Made by a program: the position numbers and the translations under genes. Below are positions 1 through 8,606 of a stretch of 64,000 nt of DNA, piece after piece. Source of the DNA: Parvibacter caecicola (lineage in GTDB: Bacteria > Actinomycetota > Coriobacteriia > Coriobacteriales > Eggerthellaceae). Under the pieces are notes generated by a model. That model ran no database searches. It saw nothing but the letters and a program-made list of their open reading frames with translations, and was not told the DNA's origin. The stretch covers positions 415,780-479,779 of the forward strand of contig NZ_QIBY01000001.1 in the NCBI RefSeq assembly GCF_003725335.1, in the 5' to 3' direction. Numbering within the stretch: position 1 is the first letter of the stretch; every line of letters begins with the position of its first letter.

Positions 1-63
1 CCGCCGCATCGCCGCCGCGGCGCCATGGCGGCGTCAACCCTCCTCCGACACCCCCTGCGCCAT

Positions 64-91
64 AAAAAACGCCCGGTCAGAAGACCGGGCG
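64..91 (-). terminator. Intrinsic terminator downstream of ndk
   Basis: Read on the minus strand, a 9-bp stem (CGCCCGGTC paired with GACCGGGCG, 4-base loop) is followed by six T. It lies about 40 bases past the ndk stop and closes the ppi-TPR-ndk run. Confidence 0.85.
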
Positions 92-133
92 TCCGCTTTC
101 CAACCGTCGCGCCGAAGCGCGCGGGGAAAATTC

Positions 134-538
134 CTAGGCGAAGAAAATGGAAATCTCGCGCTCCGCCGACTCGGGGCTGTCGGAGCCATGGATCACGTTC
201 TCGTCCATGATCAGGCCGAAGTCGCCGCGGATGGTGCCAGGGGCGGCATCCGCCGGATTGGTGGCGCCCATGAGGGAGCGGCACTTAGCCACGGCGCCCT
301 CGCCGGAGATGACCATCTTCACCACCGGGCCGGAGGTGATGTAGGAAATGAGGCCCTCGTAGAAAGGCTTGCCCTCGTGCTCGGCGTAGTTGGCCTTCGC
401 CTGCTCGGGGGTAACCATGCCCAGCTCCATACGCTCGATCTTCAGGCCGGCGCGCTCGAAGCGGTTCACAATCTCGCCAATGTGGCCGTTGCGCACACCG
501 TCGGGCTTGATCATGGAGTAGGTCTTCTGAACAGTCAT
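134..538 (-). CDS. ndk: Nucleoside diphosphate kinase
   Basis: Cytoplasmic enzyme that moves the gamma phosphate of ATP onto other (d)NDPs through a phospho-histidine. The 134-residue length is the normal bacterial size. It begins TYSMIKPDGV and carries the catalytic NVIHGSDS motif with the active His at residue 117. I chose the ATG at 538 because AAGGAG lies just upstream and the family N-terminus starts there; the frame is open further upstream but that stretch has no family similarity. It is last in a minus-strand run after a cyclophilin and a TPR protein and is followed by a strong terminator. Confidence 0.97.
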   Translation of the reverse strand: MTVQKTYSMIKPDGVRNGHIGEIVNRFERAGLKIERMELGMVTPEQAKANYAEHEGKPFYEGLISYITSGPVVKMVISGEGAVAKCRSLMGATNPADAAPGTIRGDFGLIMDENVIHGSDSPESAEREISIFFA

Positions 539-623
539 TCGTTCTCCTTCAATCGGTTTTCGCCCGGATGGTCCGGACCGCCACTTCCTACGCAGTGGCC
601 GCGTTTTCAACAAAAAACAGCCG

Positions 624-1985
624 CTAGCTTTGGCTGGCGAAGTACAGCTCCACGTTGGAAATCTTCCAACTGGCCAGGTCGCGCACCATGGAAACGCGGT
701 ACGTGACCTGCCCCCCTTCGTCGGTGGTGGCCGTCACGAACACCTCCGATTCGGTCATGGAGCGGTTCACGCCATCCACCCGGGCATCCGGGTCGGCCGC
801 CACGAATTCGGTCATGGTTTTGGCGTTCTCGGGCGAGGTGGCGCCGGAGAACAGACTGTCGGCCGCCGCAGAAGGATCGGCGAACAGCTCTTTGGCCACC
901 ATCTCCTGAGTGGGGTACCCGTAGCCCTGGGTGTAGGCGAACACCAACGCCGCCGCGGCCAAGATGACCACCACGATGAAGGCCACCGCAATCTTCAGTC
1001 CCACGTTGCGGCGCTTGCGGTCTTTCTTCGCAATGCCCTTTGACCACTGCTCGATCTCTTTATCGGTGGAGTTGAAGAAGTGATCCTGGCCGTCGGTGGC
1101 ATTGTCGTACATGCCCAGATAACCGGGGAAATTTTCGTCCTGGGGAAGGTCGTCGTAATAGAACGGGTCCTGTGCGCCGGCAAATCCATCGCCGATGGGC
1201 ATGCCGTCGGCGGCCACGTCCAAGCCAGACACATCCGCCACCGGCAGCATCTGGGTGGCGTCCGCCTGCCCCTGGGCCACCACACCGATGGCCCGCTGGT
1301 AGTCGACGCTGGCGGCATCCGAGAGGAAATAAGTCTTGTCTCGCAGCGCCTCCTCAAAGGCTCCCACCGCCTCAGTCATCTTGCCAGCAGCCACATAGGC
1401 CTGCCCCAGATTGGCGTACAGCTTGTTCTTGGTGGCCGGCTTCATCTCGAACGGCAGCGCGCTCTCGTAAGAGGCCACGGCGTCTAGCGGCCGGTCCAGC
1501 GCCATGAAGCACAGGCCCAGGTTCAGCAGTGCCTTGGTAACGTCGGGGTTGGCCTCGTCCAGGGCCGCTTCGCGAAACGCCACGCCCGCTTCGGCGGTCT
1601 TCCCCAGTTTCATCAGGGCGTTTCCCATGCCCATATAGGCCTTGTAGGGGGTTTCGTTGCCCCCTTCCTCCACGGAAAGCCTGAAGCAGCGCACCGCGTG
1701 CTCGTAATCGCGCAGCGACGCATAAGCCATACCCAAATTGCACTCCACCGTGGAAATGGCGGCGTACTGGGGGTCGGCGCTGGCCTGGGTGTAGGCCTGA
1801 ATGGCCTCGGTGGGGTTGTTCAGTTTGATGAGGCAGTTGCCGATTTGATGATACAAAAGCCCCGTTTCGCCCGGTGCAAGGGGGGCCGAGGCATCCTGCA
1901 GGCACTCGGTGAAAGCGATGAGCGCCGTTGGGTAGTCCCTCAACTGGTATTGCCGGTTAGCGTAGTCGAAGAGCTGTTTGTTCAT
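624..1985 (-). CDS. TPR-repeat protein with one membrane segment
   Basis: 453 residues. The first ~245 residues are tandem tetratricopeptide repeats with the usual A/G/Y/A spacing, for example around NCLIKLNNPTEAIQAYTQA and LGQAYVAAGKMTEAVGAFEEA. A low-complexity acidic linker follows, then a basic stretch (KKDRKRRN) and one hydrophobic segment at about 328-352, leaving a ~100-residue C-terminal domain outside. The orientation (TPRs in the cytoplasm, C-terminus outside) is inferred from the positive-inside rule. TPRs mediate protein-protein contacts, but the partner is not identifiable. The start has AAGGAAA upstream. It sits between the cyclophilin and ndk on the same strand. Confidence 0.8.
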   Translation of the reverse strand: MNKQLFDYANRQYQLRDYPTALIAFTECLQDASAPLAPGETGLLYHQIGNCLIKLNNPTEAIQAYTQASADPQYAAISTVECNLGMAYASLRDYEHAVRCFRLSVEEGGNETPYKAYMGMGNALMKLGKTAEAGVAFREAALDEANPDVTKALLNLGLCFMALDRPLDAVASYESALPFEMKPATKNKLYANLGQAYVAAGKMTEAVGAFEEALRDKTYFLSDAASVDYQRAIGVVAQGQADATQMLPVADVSGLDVAADGMPIGDGFAGAQDPFYYDDLPQDENFPGYLGMYDNATDGQDHFFNSTDKEIEQWSKGIAKKDRKRRNVGLKIAVAFIVVVILAAAALVFAYTQGYGYPTQEMVAKELFADPSAAADSLFSGATSPENAKTMTEFVAADPDARVDGVNRSMTESEVFVTATTDEGGQVTYRVSMVRDLASWKISNVELYFASQS

Positions 1986-2027
1986 GGATTTCCTTACCTA
2001 GCCTCTGGTACTGCCCGCGAAAGTGGG

Positions 2028-2549
2028 TTACTGGGCCGCGTTCTCGATCTCGATGGTCTCAATCACGTCGCCAGCACGCAGGGTGCCGATGACCTCTTTG
2101 CCCTCGATGGTTTGGCCGAACACCGTGTAGTTGGGGTCCAGGAAATGCTGGGGGCCCAGGCACAGGTAGAACTGGGAACCGGCGGAGTCGGGCATCTGGG
2201 AGCGGGCCATGGCCAGCGCGCCGTCCTCATGGGAGTTGTTGGGGTTGGTGGTGTACTCCTGCTTGATAGTGTAGCCGGGGCCGCCCATGCCGAAGGGGCC
2301 GGCGCCGGAAGCCACCTGCTGCGAAGTGGCGTCGCGAGTGTTGGGGTCGCCGCCCTGAATGACGAAGTTGGGCACGTAGCGGTGGAACTTCAGGTTGTCG
2401 TAGAAGCCCTTGGTGGCCAGTTCTACGAAATTGCCCACATGGATGGGGGCGTCGTTTCCAGCCAGCTGCACACGGATGGTGCCCTTGTTGGTCTTGATGA
2501 CGGCGATCTCCTCGCCGGTGGGCTGGTAAGCCGGGGTATAGAGGGCCAT
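2028..2549 (-). CDS. Cyclophilin-type peptidyl-prolyl cis-trans isomerase
   Basis: Single-domain cyclophilin of 173 residues, the family length, with no signal peptide, so probably cytoplasmic. The catalytic and binding motifs are intact: FHRYVPNFVIQGGDP with the active Arg, then GSQFYLCLGPQHFLD. Two ATGs two codons apart are possible (2555 and 2549). AAGGAG is only about 2 bases from the first but 8 bases from the second, so I chose 2549. It is the first gene of the run leading to the TPR protein and ndk. Confidence 0.93.
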   Translation of the reverse strand: MALYTPAYQPTGEEIAVIKTNKGTIRVQLAGNDAPIHVGNFVELATKGFYDNLKFHRYVPNFVIQGGDPNTRDATSQQVASGAGPFGMGGPGYTIKQEYTTNPNNSHEDGALAMARSQMPDSAGSQFYLCLGPQHFLDPNYTVFGQTIEGKEVIGTLRAGDVIETIEIENAAQ

Positions 2550-2670
2550 TTTCATCGCTCCTTAAATCGGAATCGTCTCACTTGATGGGCGCCGGCGCGC
2601 AAACGCCGTCAGCGCATCCGCTCAATTCTAGCAGTTACCTGCCAATCCCCGGCTAAAACCCCCTCAATCT

Positions 2671-3990
2671 TCACTGAATAGCGCGGCGAAAGATGCTGAC
2701 GGTTTCAACGTGGTAGGTTTGGGGGAACAGGTCCACCGGCACGGCGGAGTGCAGCTGGTAACCGCTTTTCTCCAGCAGCGCCACGTCCCGGGCCCAAGTG
2801 AAGGGGTCGCAGCTCACGTAGGCCACCTTCTGCGGGCCGGCCGCGGCGATGGAGTCCACCACCCCCGGCGCCAGGCCGGCGCGGGGCGGATCCACCACCA
2901 AGGCATCCAACTCCCCCAGCTCCGGCAGCTCGCGGGCGGTATCTCCCCCCACCACTTCCACTTCCACATCGGCCCGCTGGGCGTTGCGGCGCAAGTCCCG
3001 CACCGAACTGCCGGCCGCCTCCACCGCCACCACATCGGCCCCGGCGGCGGCCAAGGGAATGGAGAAGGTGCCGCCCCCAGCGTAGAGGTCGGCCACGTAA
3101 GTGCCCGGCTCTACTTCAAGCCCCTCCAGCACCAGCTGCACCAACCGCTCCGCCTGGGCGGTGTTCACCTGGAAAAACGACGGGGCGCTTACCAGAAAGC
3201 GGAAGTCGCCCAGCTGCTCCTCCCAGCAGCCCTTGCCGAAAAGCGCCTCCACTTTCTTCACCTTGCGAGCGGCCCCCTCATCGGCCATCACCCGCACCAA
3301 AGAGGTGGGCTTGCAGGAGCTGGCCAGCGTCTTGGAAGCCACCGCCCGCGGAAAGGCGCCGGGGGTGGTCCACAGCGCCACTTCCACGTCCTTCGTGCGC
3401 ACCGAGCCGCGGACCCCCACCCGAAACAGCCCGCAGGTTTCGCTTCCCAGGGCATAGCGCAAGGCGCCGGAAAGGGCGCGGGGAAGCTTCTGCAGCGGCC
3501 GCACCGCCGCCGGACAGCACTCCACCGGGTCCAGTTGATGAGCGCCCTCCTGATAAAAGCCCAGGCTGAGCAGGCCGCGGCCATCGGTGCCGCAGCCCAG
3601 CTCAATCTTGTTGCGGTAGCCCCACTCCCGCTTCGAGGGAACTGTGGCCGCTACCAGCTGCTCGGCCCGCTCGCGGGGAAACTTCCCGTTTTTCACCAGG
3701 GCGTCCACCACGTTGGCCCGCTTCGCCTCCAGCTGAGCCCCGTAGGAAAGGATGCGCCAGGGGCAGCCGCTGCAAGCAGCCTGGCACGCGGGCCGCTGCT
3801 CCCGCAGCGGGGAGGAATCTACAATTTGGCACACCCGAGCGCGAGCAAAGGTCTTCTTGTCTTGAACCAGCTCCACGGCCACGTTGTCGCCGGCAACGGC
3901 CCCTTCCACGAACACCGTCTTGCCCGACTTCAGCCGCCCCACAGCGGCCGAACCGTAGCTCATTCGGTCGATATGCACAATTTCAGCCAC
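2671..3990 (-). CDS. rlmD: TRAM-domain 23S rRNA (uracil-5-)-methyltransferase, RlmD/RumA family
   Basis: SAM-dependent RNA m5U methyltransferase of 439 residues. An N-terminal TRAM domain (about 1-58) is followed by the cysteine cluster ACQAACSGCPW plus a later ECC, matching the [4Fe-4S] site of RlmD-type enzymes. The Rossmann part shows VADLYAGGGTFSIPLA (SAM binding), VDPPRAGL and the catalytic-Cys motif VSCDPFTWARD. The start is GTG with GAGAGG eight bases upstream. The exact uridine target cannot be read from sequence; RlmD is the best fit because of the Fe-S cysteines. The tRNA-Arg on the opposite strand lies directly upstream. Confidence 0.88.
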   Translation of the reverse strand: MAEIVHIDRMSYGSAAVGRLKSGKTVFVEGAVAGDNVAVELVQDKKTFARARVCQIVDSSPLREQRPACQAACSGCPWRILSYGAQLEAKRANVVDALVKNGKFPRERAEQLVAATVPSKREWGYRNKIELGCGTDGRGLLSLGFYQEGAHQLDPVECCPAAVRPLQKLPRALSGALRYALGSETCGLFRVGVRGSVRTKDVEVALWTTPGAFPRAVASKTLASSCKPTSLVRVMADEGAARKVKKVEALFGKGCWEEQLGDFRFLVSAPSFFQVNTAQAERLVQLVLEGLEVEPGTYVADLYAGGGTFSIPLAAAGADVVAVEAAGSSVRDLRRNAQRADVEVEVVGGDTARELPELGELDALVVDPPRAGLAPGVVDSIAAAGPQKVAYVSCDPFTWARDVALLEKSGYQLHSAVPVDLFPQTYHVETVSIFRRAIQ

Positions 3991-4024
3991 GACAGATGCC
4001 TCTCTGTACTATAATGGTCGGTAC

Positions 4025-4100
4025 GCCCTCGTAGCTCAGGGGATAGAGCGTCTGCCTCCGGAGCAGAAAGCCGCAGGTTCGAATCCTGTCGAGGGCACCA
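4025..4100 (+). tRNA. tRNA-Arg (CCG)
   Basis: A 76-base cloverleaf: acceptor GCCCTCG/CGAGGGC, D-arm GCTCAGGGGATAGAGC, anticodon stem TCTGC/GCAGA with loop CTCCGGA giving anticodon CCG, T-arm GGTTCGAATCC, and an encoded CCA tail. It is convergent with tRNA-Glu 72 bases away. Confidence 0.96.
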
Positions 4101-4131
4101 TTTTTTCTTGCTGCGCCCATTATGGGCGAAT

Positions 4132-4166
4132 AAAAAAGAAGAACCCAACCGGGTTCTTCTTTTTTA
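4132..4166. terminator. Bidirectional terminator between convergent tRNAs
   Basis: AAGAAGAACCC-aacc-GGGTTCTTCTT is flanked by an A run on the left and a T run on the right, so it can end transcription from both tRNA genes. A second small hairpin, CGCCCATTATGGGCG, lies at 4114-4128. Confidence 0.85.
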
Positions 4167-4172
4167 TTCATA

Positions 4173-4247
4173 TGGTGCCCCCAACGGGAATCGAACCCGT
4201 GTCTCAGCCTTGAAAGGGCCGCGTCCTGACCTCTAGACTATGGGGAC
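4173..4247 (-). tRNA. tRNA-Glu (TTC)
   Basis: A 75-base cloverleaf on the minus strand: acceptor GTCCCCA/TGGGGGC, anticodon loop CTTTCAA giving anticodon TTC, T-arm CGGGTTCGATTCCCG, and an encoded CCA. Confidence 0.96.
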
Positions 4248-4351
4248 ACATGGCTGTCCTTAAGACAGCTGGTCTATTTTTGCAGATATCAAACACCAAT
4301 GCAAGAAGAATTTCCCCCGTCGGCGAAATGAACCAGGGAAGCAACGGGGGC

Positions 4352-4684
4352 CTAATCGAGGTAATCTTCCTCTTCGCCGCTCATCAGGCAGTTCAGGTAA
4401 TCCTCAAGCTCTTCGCGCACCGCGCCGCCGTCCCGCAGCACCACTTCAATCTGCCCATCGGACAAATCCTGCGACAGCTCGTCGTCAATCCCCGCCGCAA
4501 TGAGTGCGTCTAGCCCCAGCGCCTTAAGAATGCCGGCCGCTTTCTGGGGGGTGTTGTCAAAAACGGGCAGGTTCCGGCAATCGGTCACAATGCCCTTGTC
4601 CACGGTGTAGCAGACGAAGCTGGAGCAATGGCCGGGTTTGGAGGAAACCACTCCCCCGCCTTCGCATGCAACAGCTATCTTCAT
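4352..4684 (-). CDS. Dinitrogenase iron-molybdenum cofactor (NifX/NafY-like) family protein
   Basis: 110 residues beginning MKIAVACEGGGVVSSKPGHCSSF, the signature start of the Nitro_FeMo-Co family, whose members bind or carry Fe-S or FeMo cofactors. The fold continues to about residue 92 (AAGIDDELSQDL) and ends in an acidic tail (SGEEEDYLD). No nitrogenase genes are nearby, so a role in nitrogen fixation is not implied; orphan members are common in anaerobes and their function is unsettled. The start has GAAGGTG upstream. It probably forms its own unit after the glycosyltransferase gene. Confidence 0.85.
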   Translation of the reverse strand: MKIAVACEGGGVVSSKPGHCSSFVCYTVDKGIVTDCRNLPVFDNTPQKAAGILKALGLDALIAAGIDDELSQDLSDGQIEVVLRDGGAVREELEDYLNCLMSGEEEDYLD

Positions 4685-4822
4685 TCACACCTTCTTTCTC
4701 CAGCGTAAAACCTTAGCGGTTGCGTCAGCGGTTTGCGGCGAGGGGGCGGTGAGCGGGGCGAGGGAACGCAACGAAAGGCGCCCAAGGGGCTATAGCTGCC
4801 CGCGGGCCAGCGACGGCGCGGC

Positions 4823-6244
4823 CTAGCGCACGTGAGCCGGCTTATGGCCCCAATAGAAATGCAAGAAATGGCGCACGCCGGTACGGGTGGGCAGCTCCAC
4901 GGCCGGATCGGCCAGCTGAAGGGTGCGCCGCGCAATATCCTTTGCCGCATCGGGGTGCCGCAGAAGCGAGGCGTTGATGAGAGCCGCCTGAATGGAGCCG
5001 GGATTGTCCTGGATGCTGCGCAGCGTGTCAAACAGCTCGCGGGCGGTGGTGGCGGAAAACGCCGCTCCCACGCCGGTAAGCATGCGCAAGTTGGCCTTCT
5101 CCTGCCCATAAGCGCGCCCCAGTAAAATCATGGGCACGTGAGCGTTCAAGCACTCGGTGGTGATCAGGCCACCCGATTTGCAAATGACCAGATCGCAGGC
5201 GGCCATTAACTCGGGCATCTTGTCCACATAACCCAGCACCGTAAGATTGTCGATGGAATATTCCTCCGCCAAATCTTCCACATGGCGGGTGTAGTCGGGG
5301 GAATCGCCGGTGATGATGACGAAGTGGAAGCCCTCCAAACTGTGCAGATGGGGAATCAGCTCGTCCATGGAAGCGCGGAAGTGCTGGTAGGGTTTGGGCA
5401 GCCGGGCGCCCGCCAGCGCCAGCACCACCCGCCTGTCCTGGGGAAGCCCGAACTCCTCCCGCGTCTTCTCGCGGTCGTGGGCCGCGCCGAAGGTGGGGCG
5501 GGTGGGCAGGCCGGTGATGGCGATACGCCGCTCTTCCACTTTGCGCGCCCGCAGCGTTTCGGCCATGGCCTCATTGGCCACGCAGAACACATCGCTGTAG
5601 AGATGGGGCCACAGCCCCTCGGTTTCGTAATCGGTGGGCACGCTTACCAAGGGAAACTTCTGTCCCGTGAGCATACGGGCGGAAACCACCGTGTTGGCGG
5701 CCGTGATGTGGGTGGCCACCACCGCCAGCGGCTTCACCCGGGCCACGTACTGGGTGAACTTGGGGAAGTTCACGCGGCCCCAGATGGTGCCCCCGCCCCA
5801 CAAGAGGCGGCCGGTAAGCACGTAGCGCCAGGTGAGGTCATAGAAGGGGCGGGTGGCCCCGATGAACAGCGACGCGGTTTTGTCGCCGTCGAACACCACG
5901 CGGCCGAACTCCAGGATGTCCAGCACCTCCACCTTGAAGTCCCGCGGGATATGGGGGTAGCGCTCGAAGAAGCCTGGCTCTTCCCGCAGGGCCCCCAGCG
6001 CTTCGGCGATGGCGTTGGCGGCGCTGCGATGGCCCGAGCCCACCGAGGCGTGCACCACCAAGATGGTCTTGCCCGGTTCCACCGGCGCCTCCAGGGCAAC
6101 CGAGGGGGCCGGCTGCGCGTCCGCACCGCCCTCCTCCCCCGCCGCCACGAGGCGCGCCTCCAGCACCAAGGGCTCTTCGCACGCCGCCTGGTGGCCCGAA
6201 GGCTCCGGCGCGGGGCTGCTCGTGTTCTGTGCGATTTCTTCCAT
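4823..6244 (-). CDS. MGDG synthase / UgtP-like processive glycosyltransferase
   Basis: 473 residues of the GT28 type that glycosylate diacylglycerol. After a ~55-residue acidic, alanine/proline-rich extension comes the MGDG-synthase N-domain signature VVHASVGSGHRSAANAIAEAL, then the GT28 sugar-nucleotide half with CDLVICKSGGLITTECLNAHVP near residue 350. It probably builds membrane glycolipids at the cytoplasmic face, using UDP-sugars such as those GalU (26294-27109) would supply. Donor and acceptor cannot be told from sequence. It is divergent from the GT2 gene at 6426. No clear ribosome site precedes the ATG at 6244, so the start is the least certain part. Confidence 0.83.
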   Translation of the reverse strand: MEEIAQNTSSPAPEPSGHQAACEEPLVLEARLVAAGEEGGADAQPAPSVALEAPVEPGKTILVVHASVGSGHRSAANAIAEALGALREEPGFFERYPHIPRDFKVEVLDILEFGRVVFDGDKTASLFIGATRPFYDLTWRYVLTGRLLWGGGTIWGRVNFPKFTQYVARVKPLAVVATHITAANTVVSARMLTGQKFPLVSVPTDYETEGLWPHLYSDVFCVANEAMAETLRARKVEERRIAITGLPTRPTFGAAHDREKTREEFGLPQDRRVVLALAGARLPKPYQHFRASMDELIPHLHSLEGFHFVIITGDSPDYTRHVEDLAEEYSIDNLTVLGYVDKMPELMAACDLVICKSGGLITTECLNAHVPMILLGRAYGQEKANLRMLTGVGAAFSATTARELFDTLRSIQDNPGSIQAALINASLLRHPDAAKDIARRTLQLADPAVELPTRTGVRHFLHFYWGHKPAHVR

Positions 6245-6380
6245 GGGGAAATCTTACCCGAAGCGCGGGCGCGGGGCCACATCAACATATTTATCCCGCG
6301 AAACCGCCCCCTCGCCGCCGCTTCCTCAACACCGGATTACATGATTGCCCCGCCCGCCCGGCATCCCGGCCGGCTTCCCC

Positions 6381-6419
6381 TATAATTACCGGTTCGAGAA
6401 GATGCTGCACAGGAAGGAG
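6381..6419 (+). promoter_or_regulatory. -10 box and ribosome site for the GT2 gene
   Basis: A perfect TATAAT at 6381-6386 is followed by AAGGAG at 6414-6419, six bases before GTG 6426. This places the transcription start near 6393 and rules out the upstream TTG at 6345 as a start. No good -35 is visible. Confidence 0.55.
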
Positions 6420-6425
6420 CCTTTG

Positions 6426-7430
6426 GTGTCGAAAGCCATCGGACAGGCGCCCGCGGACAACGCCCCCCGCATTGAGGAAGTGCTCAAAGGCCAGGACGTG
6501 GCCGTTCTCATTCCCTGTTACAACGAAGAAATCACCATTGCCAAAGTGGTGGCCGATTTCCGCGCTGTGCTGCCGCTGGCGCGGATTTACGTGTACGACA
6601 ACAACTCTTCCGACGACACCGCCCGCTTGGCGGCGGAAGCGGGGGCCATCGTGGCCCATGAGCCGCGCCAGGGCAAGGGCAACGTGGTGCGCCAGATGTT
6701 CCGCGAAATCGAGGCCCGCTACTACCTCATGGTGGACGGCGACGACACCTACCCAGCCGAAAGCGCGCCGGAGCTTTTGCGTCCTTTGGCCCAAGACGAG
6801 GCGGACATGACGGTGGGCGACCGCATCTCCAACGGCAGCTACCAGAAAGAGAACGAGCGTCCCTTCCACGGTTTCGGCAACAACCTGGTGCGCTGGATGA
6901 TCCGCCGCATGTACGGCTACGGTTTCGAAGACGTGATGACCGGCTACCGGGCCATGAACCGCGCCTTCGTGAAAACCGTGCCCATCGTGAGCGAGGGCTT
7001 CCAAATTGAAACGGAAATCTCCATCCACGCGGTGGACAAGCGCTGGCGGGTGTGCGACGTGCCCATCGCCTACCGCGATCGCCCCGAGGGCTCGCAGTCG
7101 AAACTTTCCACCGTGGGAGACGGCATTTTGGTGCTGCGGGCCATCGCCAGCCTGTTCAAAGACTACAAGCCCCTAGCTTTCTTCGGCCTTTTGGCGCTGC
7201 TGTTCGTGGTGCTGGGGCTAGTGGCGGGCGTGCCGGTCATCGCCGAGTACTTCGATACCGGACGAGTGGAACGGCTGCCTTCCGCCGTGCTGGCCGTGGC
7301 CTTCGTGCTGTGCGGGGCCCTCTCCTTCACCGCGGGGCTCATATTGGACACCGTAGCCAAGAGCACGCGAAAGTTGTGGGAACTGAACGTGTACGCCGCC
7401 TACGAAACCGAGCGGCTGCTGGAGCGCTAG
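6426..7430 (+). CDS. Family 2 glycosyltransferase with C-terminal membrane pair
   Basis: 334 residues from the GTG start chosen by its promoter and ribosome site. The GT-A core begins with VLIPCYNEEITIAKVV, followed by VYDNNSSDDT and the metal-binding VDGDDTYP; RFPE-like and QxxR-like regions (MTGYRAMNR) follow. Two hydrophobic segments near the C-terminus (FFGLLALLFVVLGLV and VLAVAFVLCGALSF) anchor it in the membrane. The family transfers sugars, often to polyprenyl or dolichyl phosphate. The convergent neighbour is a GtrA-like protein, the usual partner of such enzymes in lipid-linked sugar flipping, so the two probably act together although they face each other. Confidence 0.87.
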   Translation: MSKAIGQAPADNAPRIEEVLKGQDVAVLIPCYNEEITIAKVVADFRAVLPLARIYVYDNNSSDDTARLAAEAGAIVAHEPRQGKGNVVRQMFREIEARYYLMVDGDDTYPAESAPELLRPLAQDEADMTVGDRISNGSYQKENERPFHGFGNNLVRWMIRRMYGYGFEDVMTGYRAMNRAFVKTVPIVSEGFQIETEISIHAVDKRWRVCDVPIAYRDRPEGSQSKLSTVGDGILVLRAIASLFKDYKPLAFFGLLALLFVVLGLVAGVPVIAEYFDTGRVERLPSAVLAVAFVLCGALSFTAGLILDTVAKSTRKLWELNVYAAYETERLLER

Positions 7431-7431
7431 A

Positions 7432-7527
7432 AGTGAGACAGAGGGACAACCCTAATGTCTCATTGGCCCTGCGTCAATCCCGGCGCCTGCCGGCAATGAG
7501 ACATTAGGGTTGTCCCTCTGTCTCACT
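7432..7527. repeat. Perfect 33-bp inverted repeat with 30-base loop
   Basis: Arms 7432-7464 and 7495-7527 are exact reverse complements; the outer ends read GTGAGACAGAGGGACAACCC. It starts right after the GT2 stop, and its right arm supplies the last codons and stop of gtrA. The GAGACAGAGGGAC core resembles REP-like palindromes dispersed by Y1/TnpA-REP transposases in other bacteria, although no such transposase is in the window. It may also act as a bidirectional terminator, but has no T run. Confidence 0.9.
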
Positions 7528-7935
7528 GCCCTGCTCGGCCGGCCCCTGGGCCCCCGCGTCTAGGAACACTTTGCGGGTTACGAAGTTATACACCGCCACC
7601 AGGAAGGTGACGGCGATTTTGGTGATGCGGTAATCGATGGAGGCCAAATCGGTGCCCAGCCACATGAGGACGTCGTTCAGAAGAAGCCCCACCACCGACA
7701 GCACCACGAATAAGGCGAACTCGCGGCGGCGGGTGAGCCCTTCGCGATGGCGGAACACGTAGCGCATCGAGGCCAGGTAGTTGAACACCACCGAAACCAC
7801 GAACGAGACAGTGGCGCTTATCAGGTAATCCACCGAGAACGCCTCGGTGAGCAGCACCATGAGGCCGTAATCGATGAAGAAGGCCAGCACTCCCACCACG
7901 CCGAACTTCAGCAGCTGTTCAATCAGTCTCTTCAC
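7504..7935 (-). CDS. GtrA family membrane protein
   Basis: 143 residues with four hydrophobic helices and the GtrA opening LLKFGVVGVLAFFIDYGLMVLL, then SFVVSVVFNYLASMRYVFRH. GtrA-like proteins are thought to flip or help transfer lipid-linked sugars made by GT2 enzymes. The last nine residues (QGSETEGQP) and the stop lie in the right arm of the 33-bp inverted repeat, so the native C-terminus was probably replaced by repeat insertion; the helices are intact. Confidence 0.88.
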   Translation of the reverse strand: MKRLIEQLLKFGVVGVLAFFIDYGLMVLLTEAFSVDYLISATVSFVVSVVFNYLASMRYVFRHREGLTRRREFALFVVLSVVGLLLNDVLMWLGTDLASIDYRITKIAVTFLVAVYNFVTRKVFLDAGAQGPAEQGSETEGQP

Positions 7936-7974
7936 GGGGCCCTTTCCAAAAGCGCCGGCGCCCGGCCGGCCTCA

Positions 7975-8012
7975 GACAAAAGTAACGGGGCGAGGGATGC
8001 ACCCCCGCCCCG
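7975..8012 (-). terminator. Terminator after rplT
   Basis: Minus strand: CGGGGCG (8006-8012), a 13-base loop and CGCCCCG (7986-7992), followed by TTACTTTTGT. It lies 23 bases beyond the rplT stop. Confidence 0.75.
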
Positions 8013-8035
8013 CGAAAAACGAACGCTCGATGGCC

Positions 8036-8386
8036 TTAGGCCTGCTTGGCAACTTCCACCAGGGCGGCGAAAGCGGCCGGGTCGTTCACGGCCATGTCGG
8101 CCAGCACCTTGCGGTCCAGCTGCACGCCGGCCTTCTTCAGGCCGTTCATGAACACGCTGTAGGACAGGCCGTTGATGCGGGCGGCAGCGTTGATGCGGGT
8201 GATCCACAGGCGACGGATCTCGCGCTTCTTGTTGCGGCGGTCGCGGTAGGCGTACTGAAGCGAATGCTGCACCTGCTCTTTCGCGGCACGGTAAGAACGG
8301 GACTTTGCGCCGTAGTAACCCTTGGCACGGGAAAGGACGGTGCGGCGCTTCTTGTGAGCGTTAAGGGCGCGCTTTACACGAGGCAT
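8036..8386 (-). CDS. rplT: 50S ribosomal protein L20
   Basis: 116 residues, the normal length, starting [15 protein letters not shown] with the conserved [19 protein letters not shown] and [11 protein letters not shown] motifs. It binds 23S rRNA early in 50S assembly and in several bacteria represses its own operon by binding the leader mRNA. It is third in infC-rpmI-rplT. AGGAGT precedes the ATG. Confidence 0.98.
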   Translation of the reverse strand: MPRVKRALNAHKKRRTVLSRAKGYYGAKSRSYRAAKEQVQHSLQYAYRDRRNKKREIRRLWITRINAAARINGLSYSVFMNGLKKAGVQLDRKVLADMAVNDPAAFAALVEVAKQA

Positions 8387-8408
8387 AATCTATCACTCCT
8401 ATAAGGGC

Positions 8409-8606
8409 CTAGCGAAGGCCAAGGTTACGGGCAACAACTTTCTTATCGGCTTCGGCAATCTCCGTCTCGTGGCGGAAGTTGCGCTTGCGCTTAGGGCTCT
8501 TCTTGGTGAGGATGTGGCTCTTGTAGGCCTTGGCGCGCATGATTTTGCCGGAACCGGTAACCCGGAAACGCTTGGCGCTGCCGCGGTGCGTCTTCATCTT
8601 AGGCAT
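8409..8606 (-). CDS. rpmI: 50S ribosomal protein L35
   Basis: 65 residues starting [20 protein letters not shown], the L35 signature. Its ATG (8604-8606) lies inside the infC end: infC stops at 8599, an 8-base overlap in a different frame, so translation is likely coupled. Confidence 0.97.
   Translation of the reverse strand: MPKMKTHRGSAKRFRVTGSGKIMRAKAYKSHILTKKSPKRKRNFRHETEIAEADKKVVARNLGLR

Noticed and set aside
4352..4684. Nitrogen fixation gene
   Set aside because: The domain is related to NifX/NafY, but no nif structural or cofactor genes are near; nifJ/nifS/nifU here have general roles.
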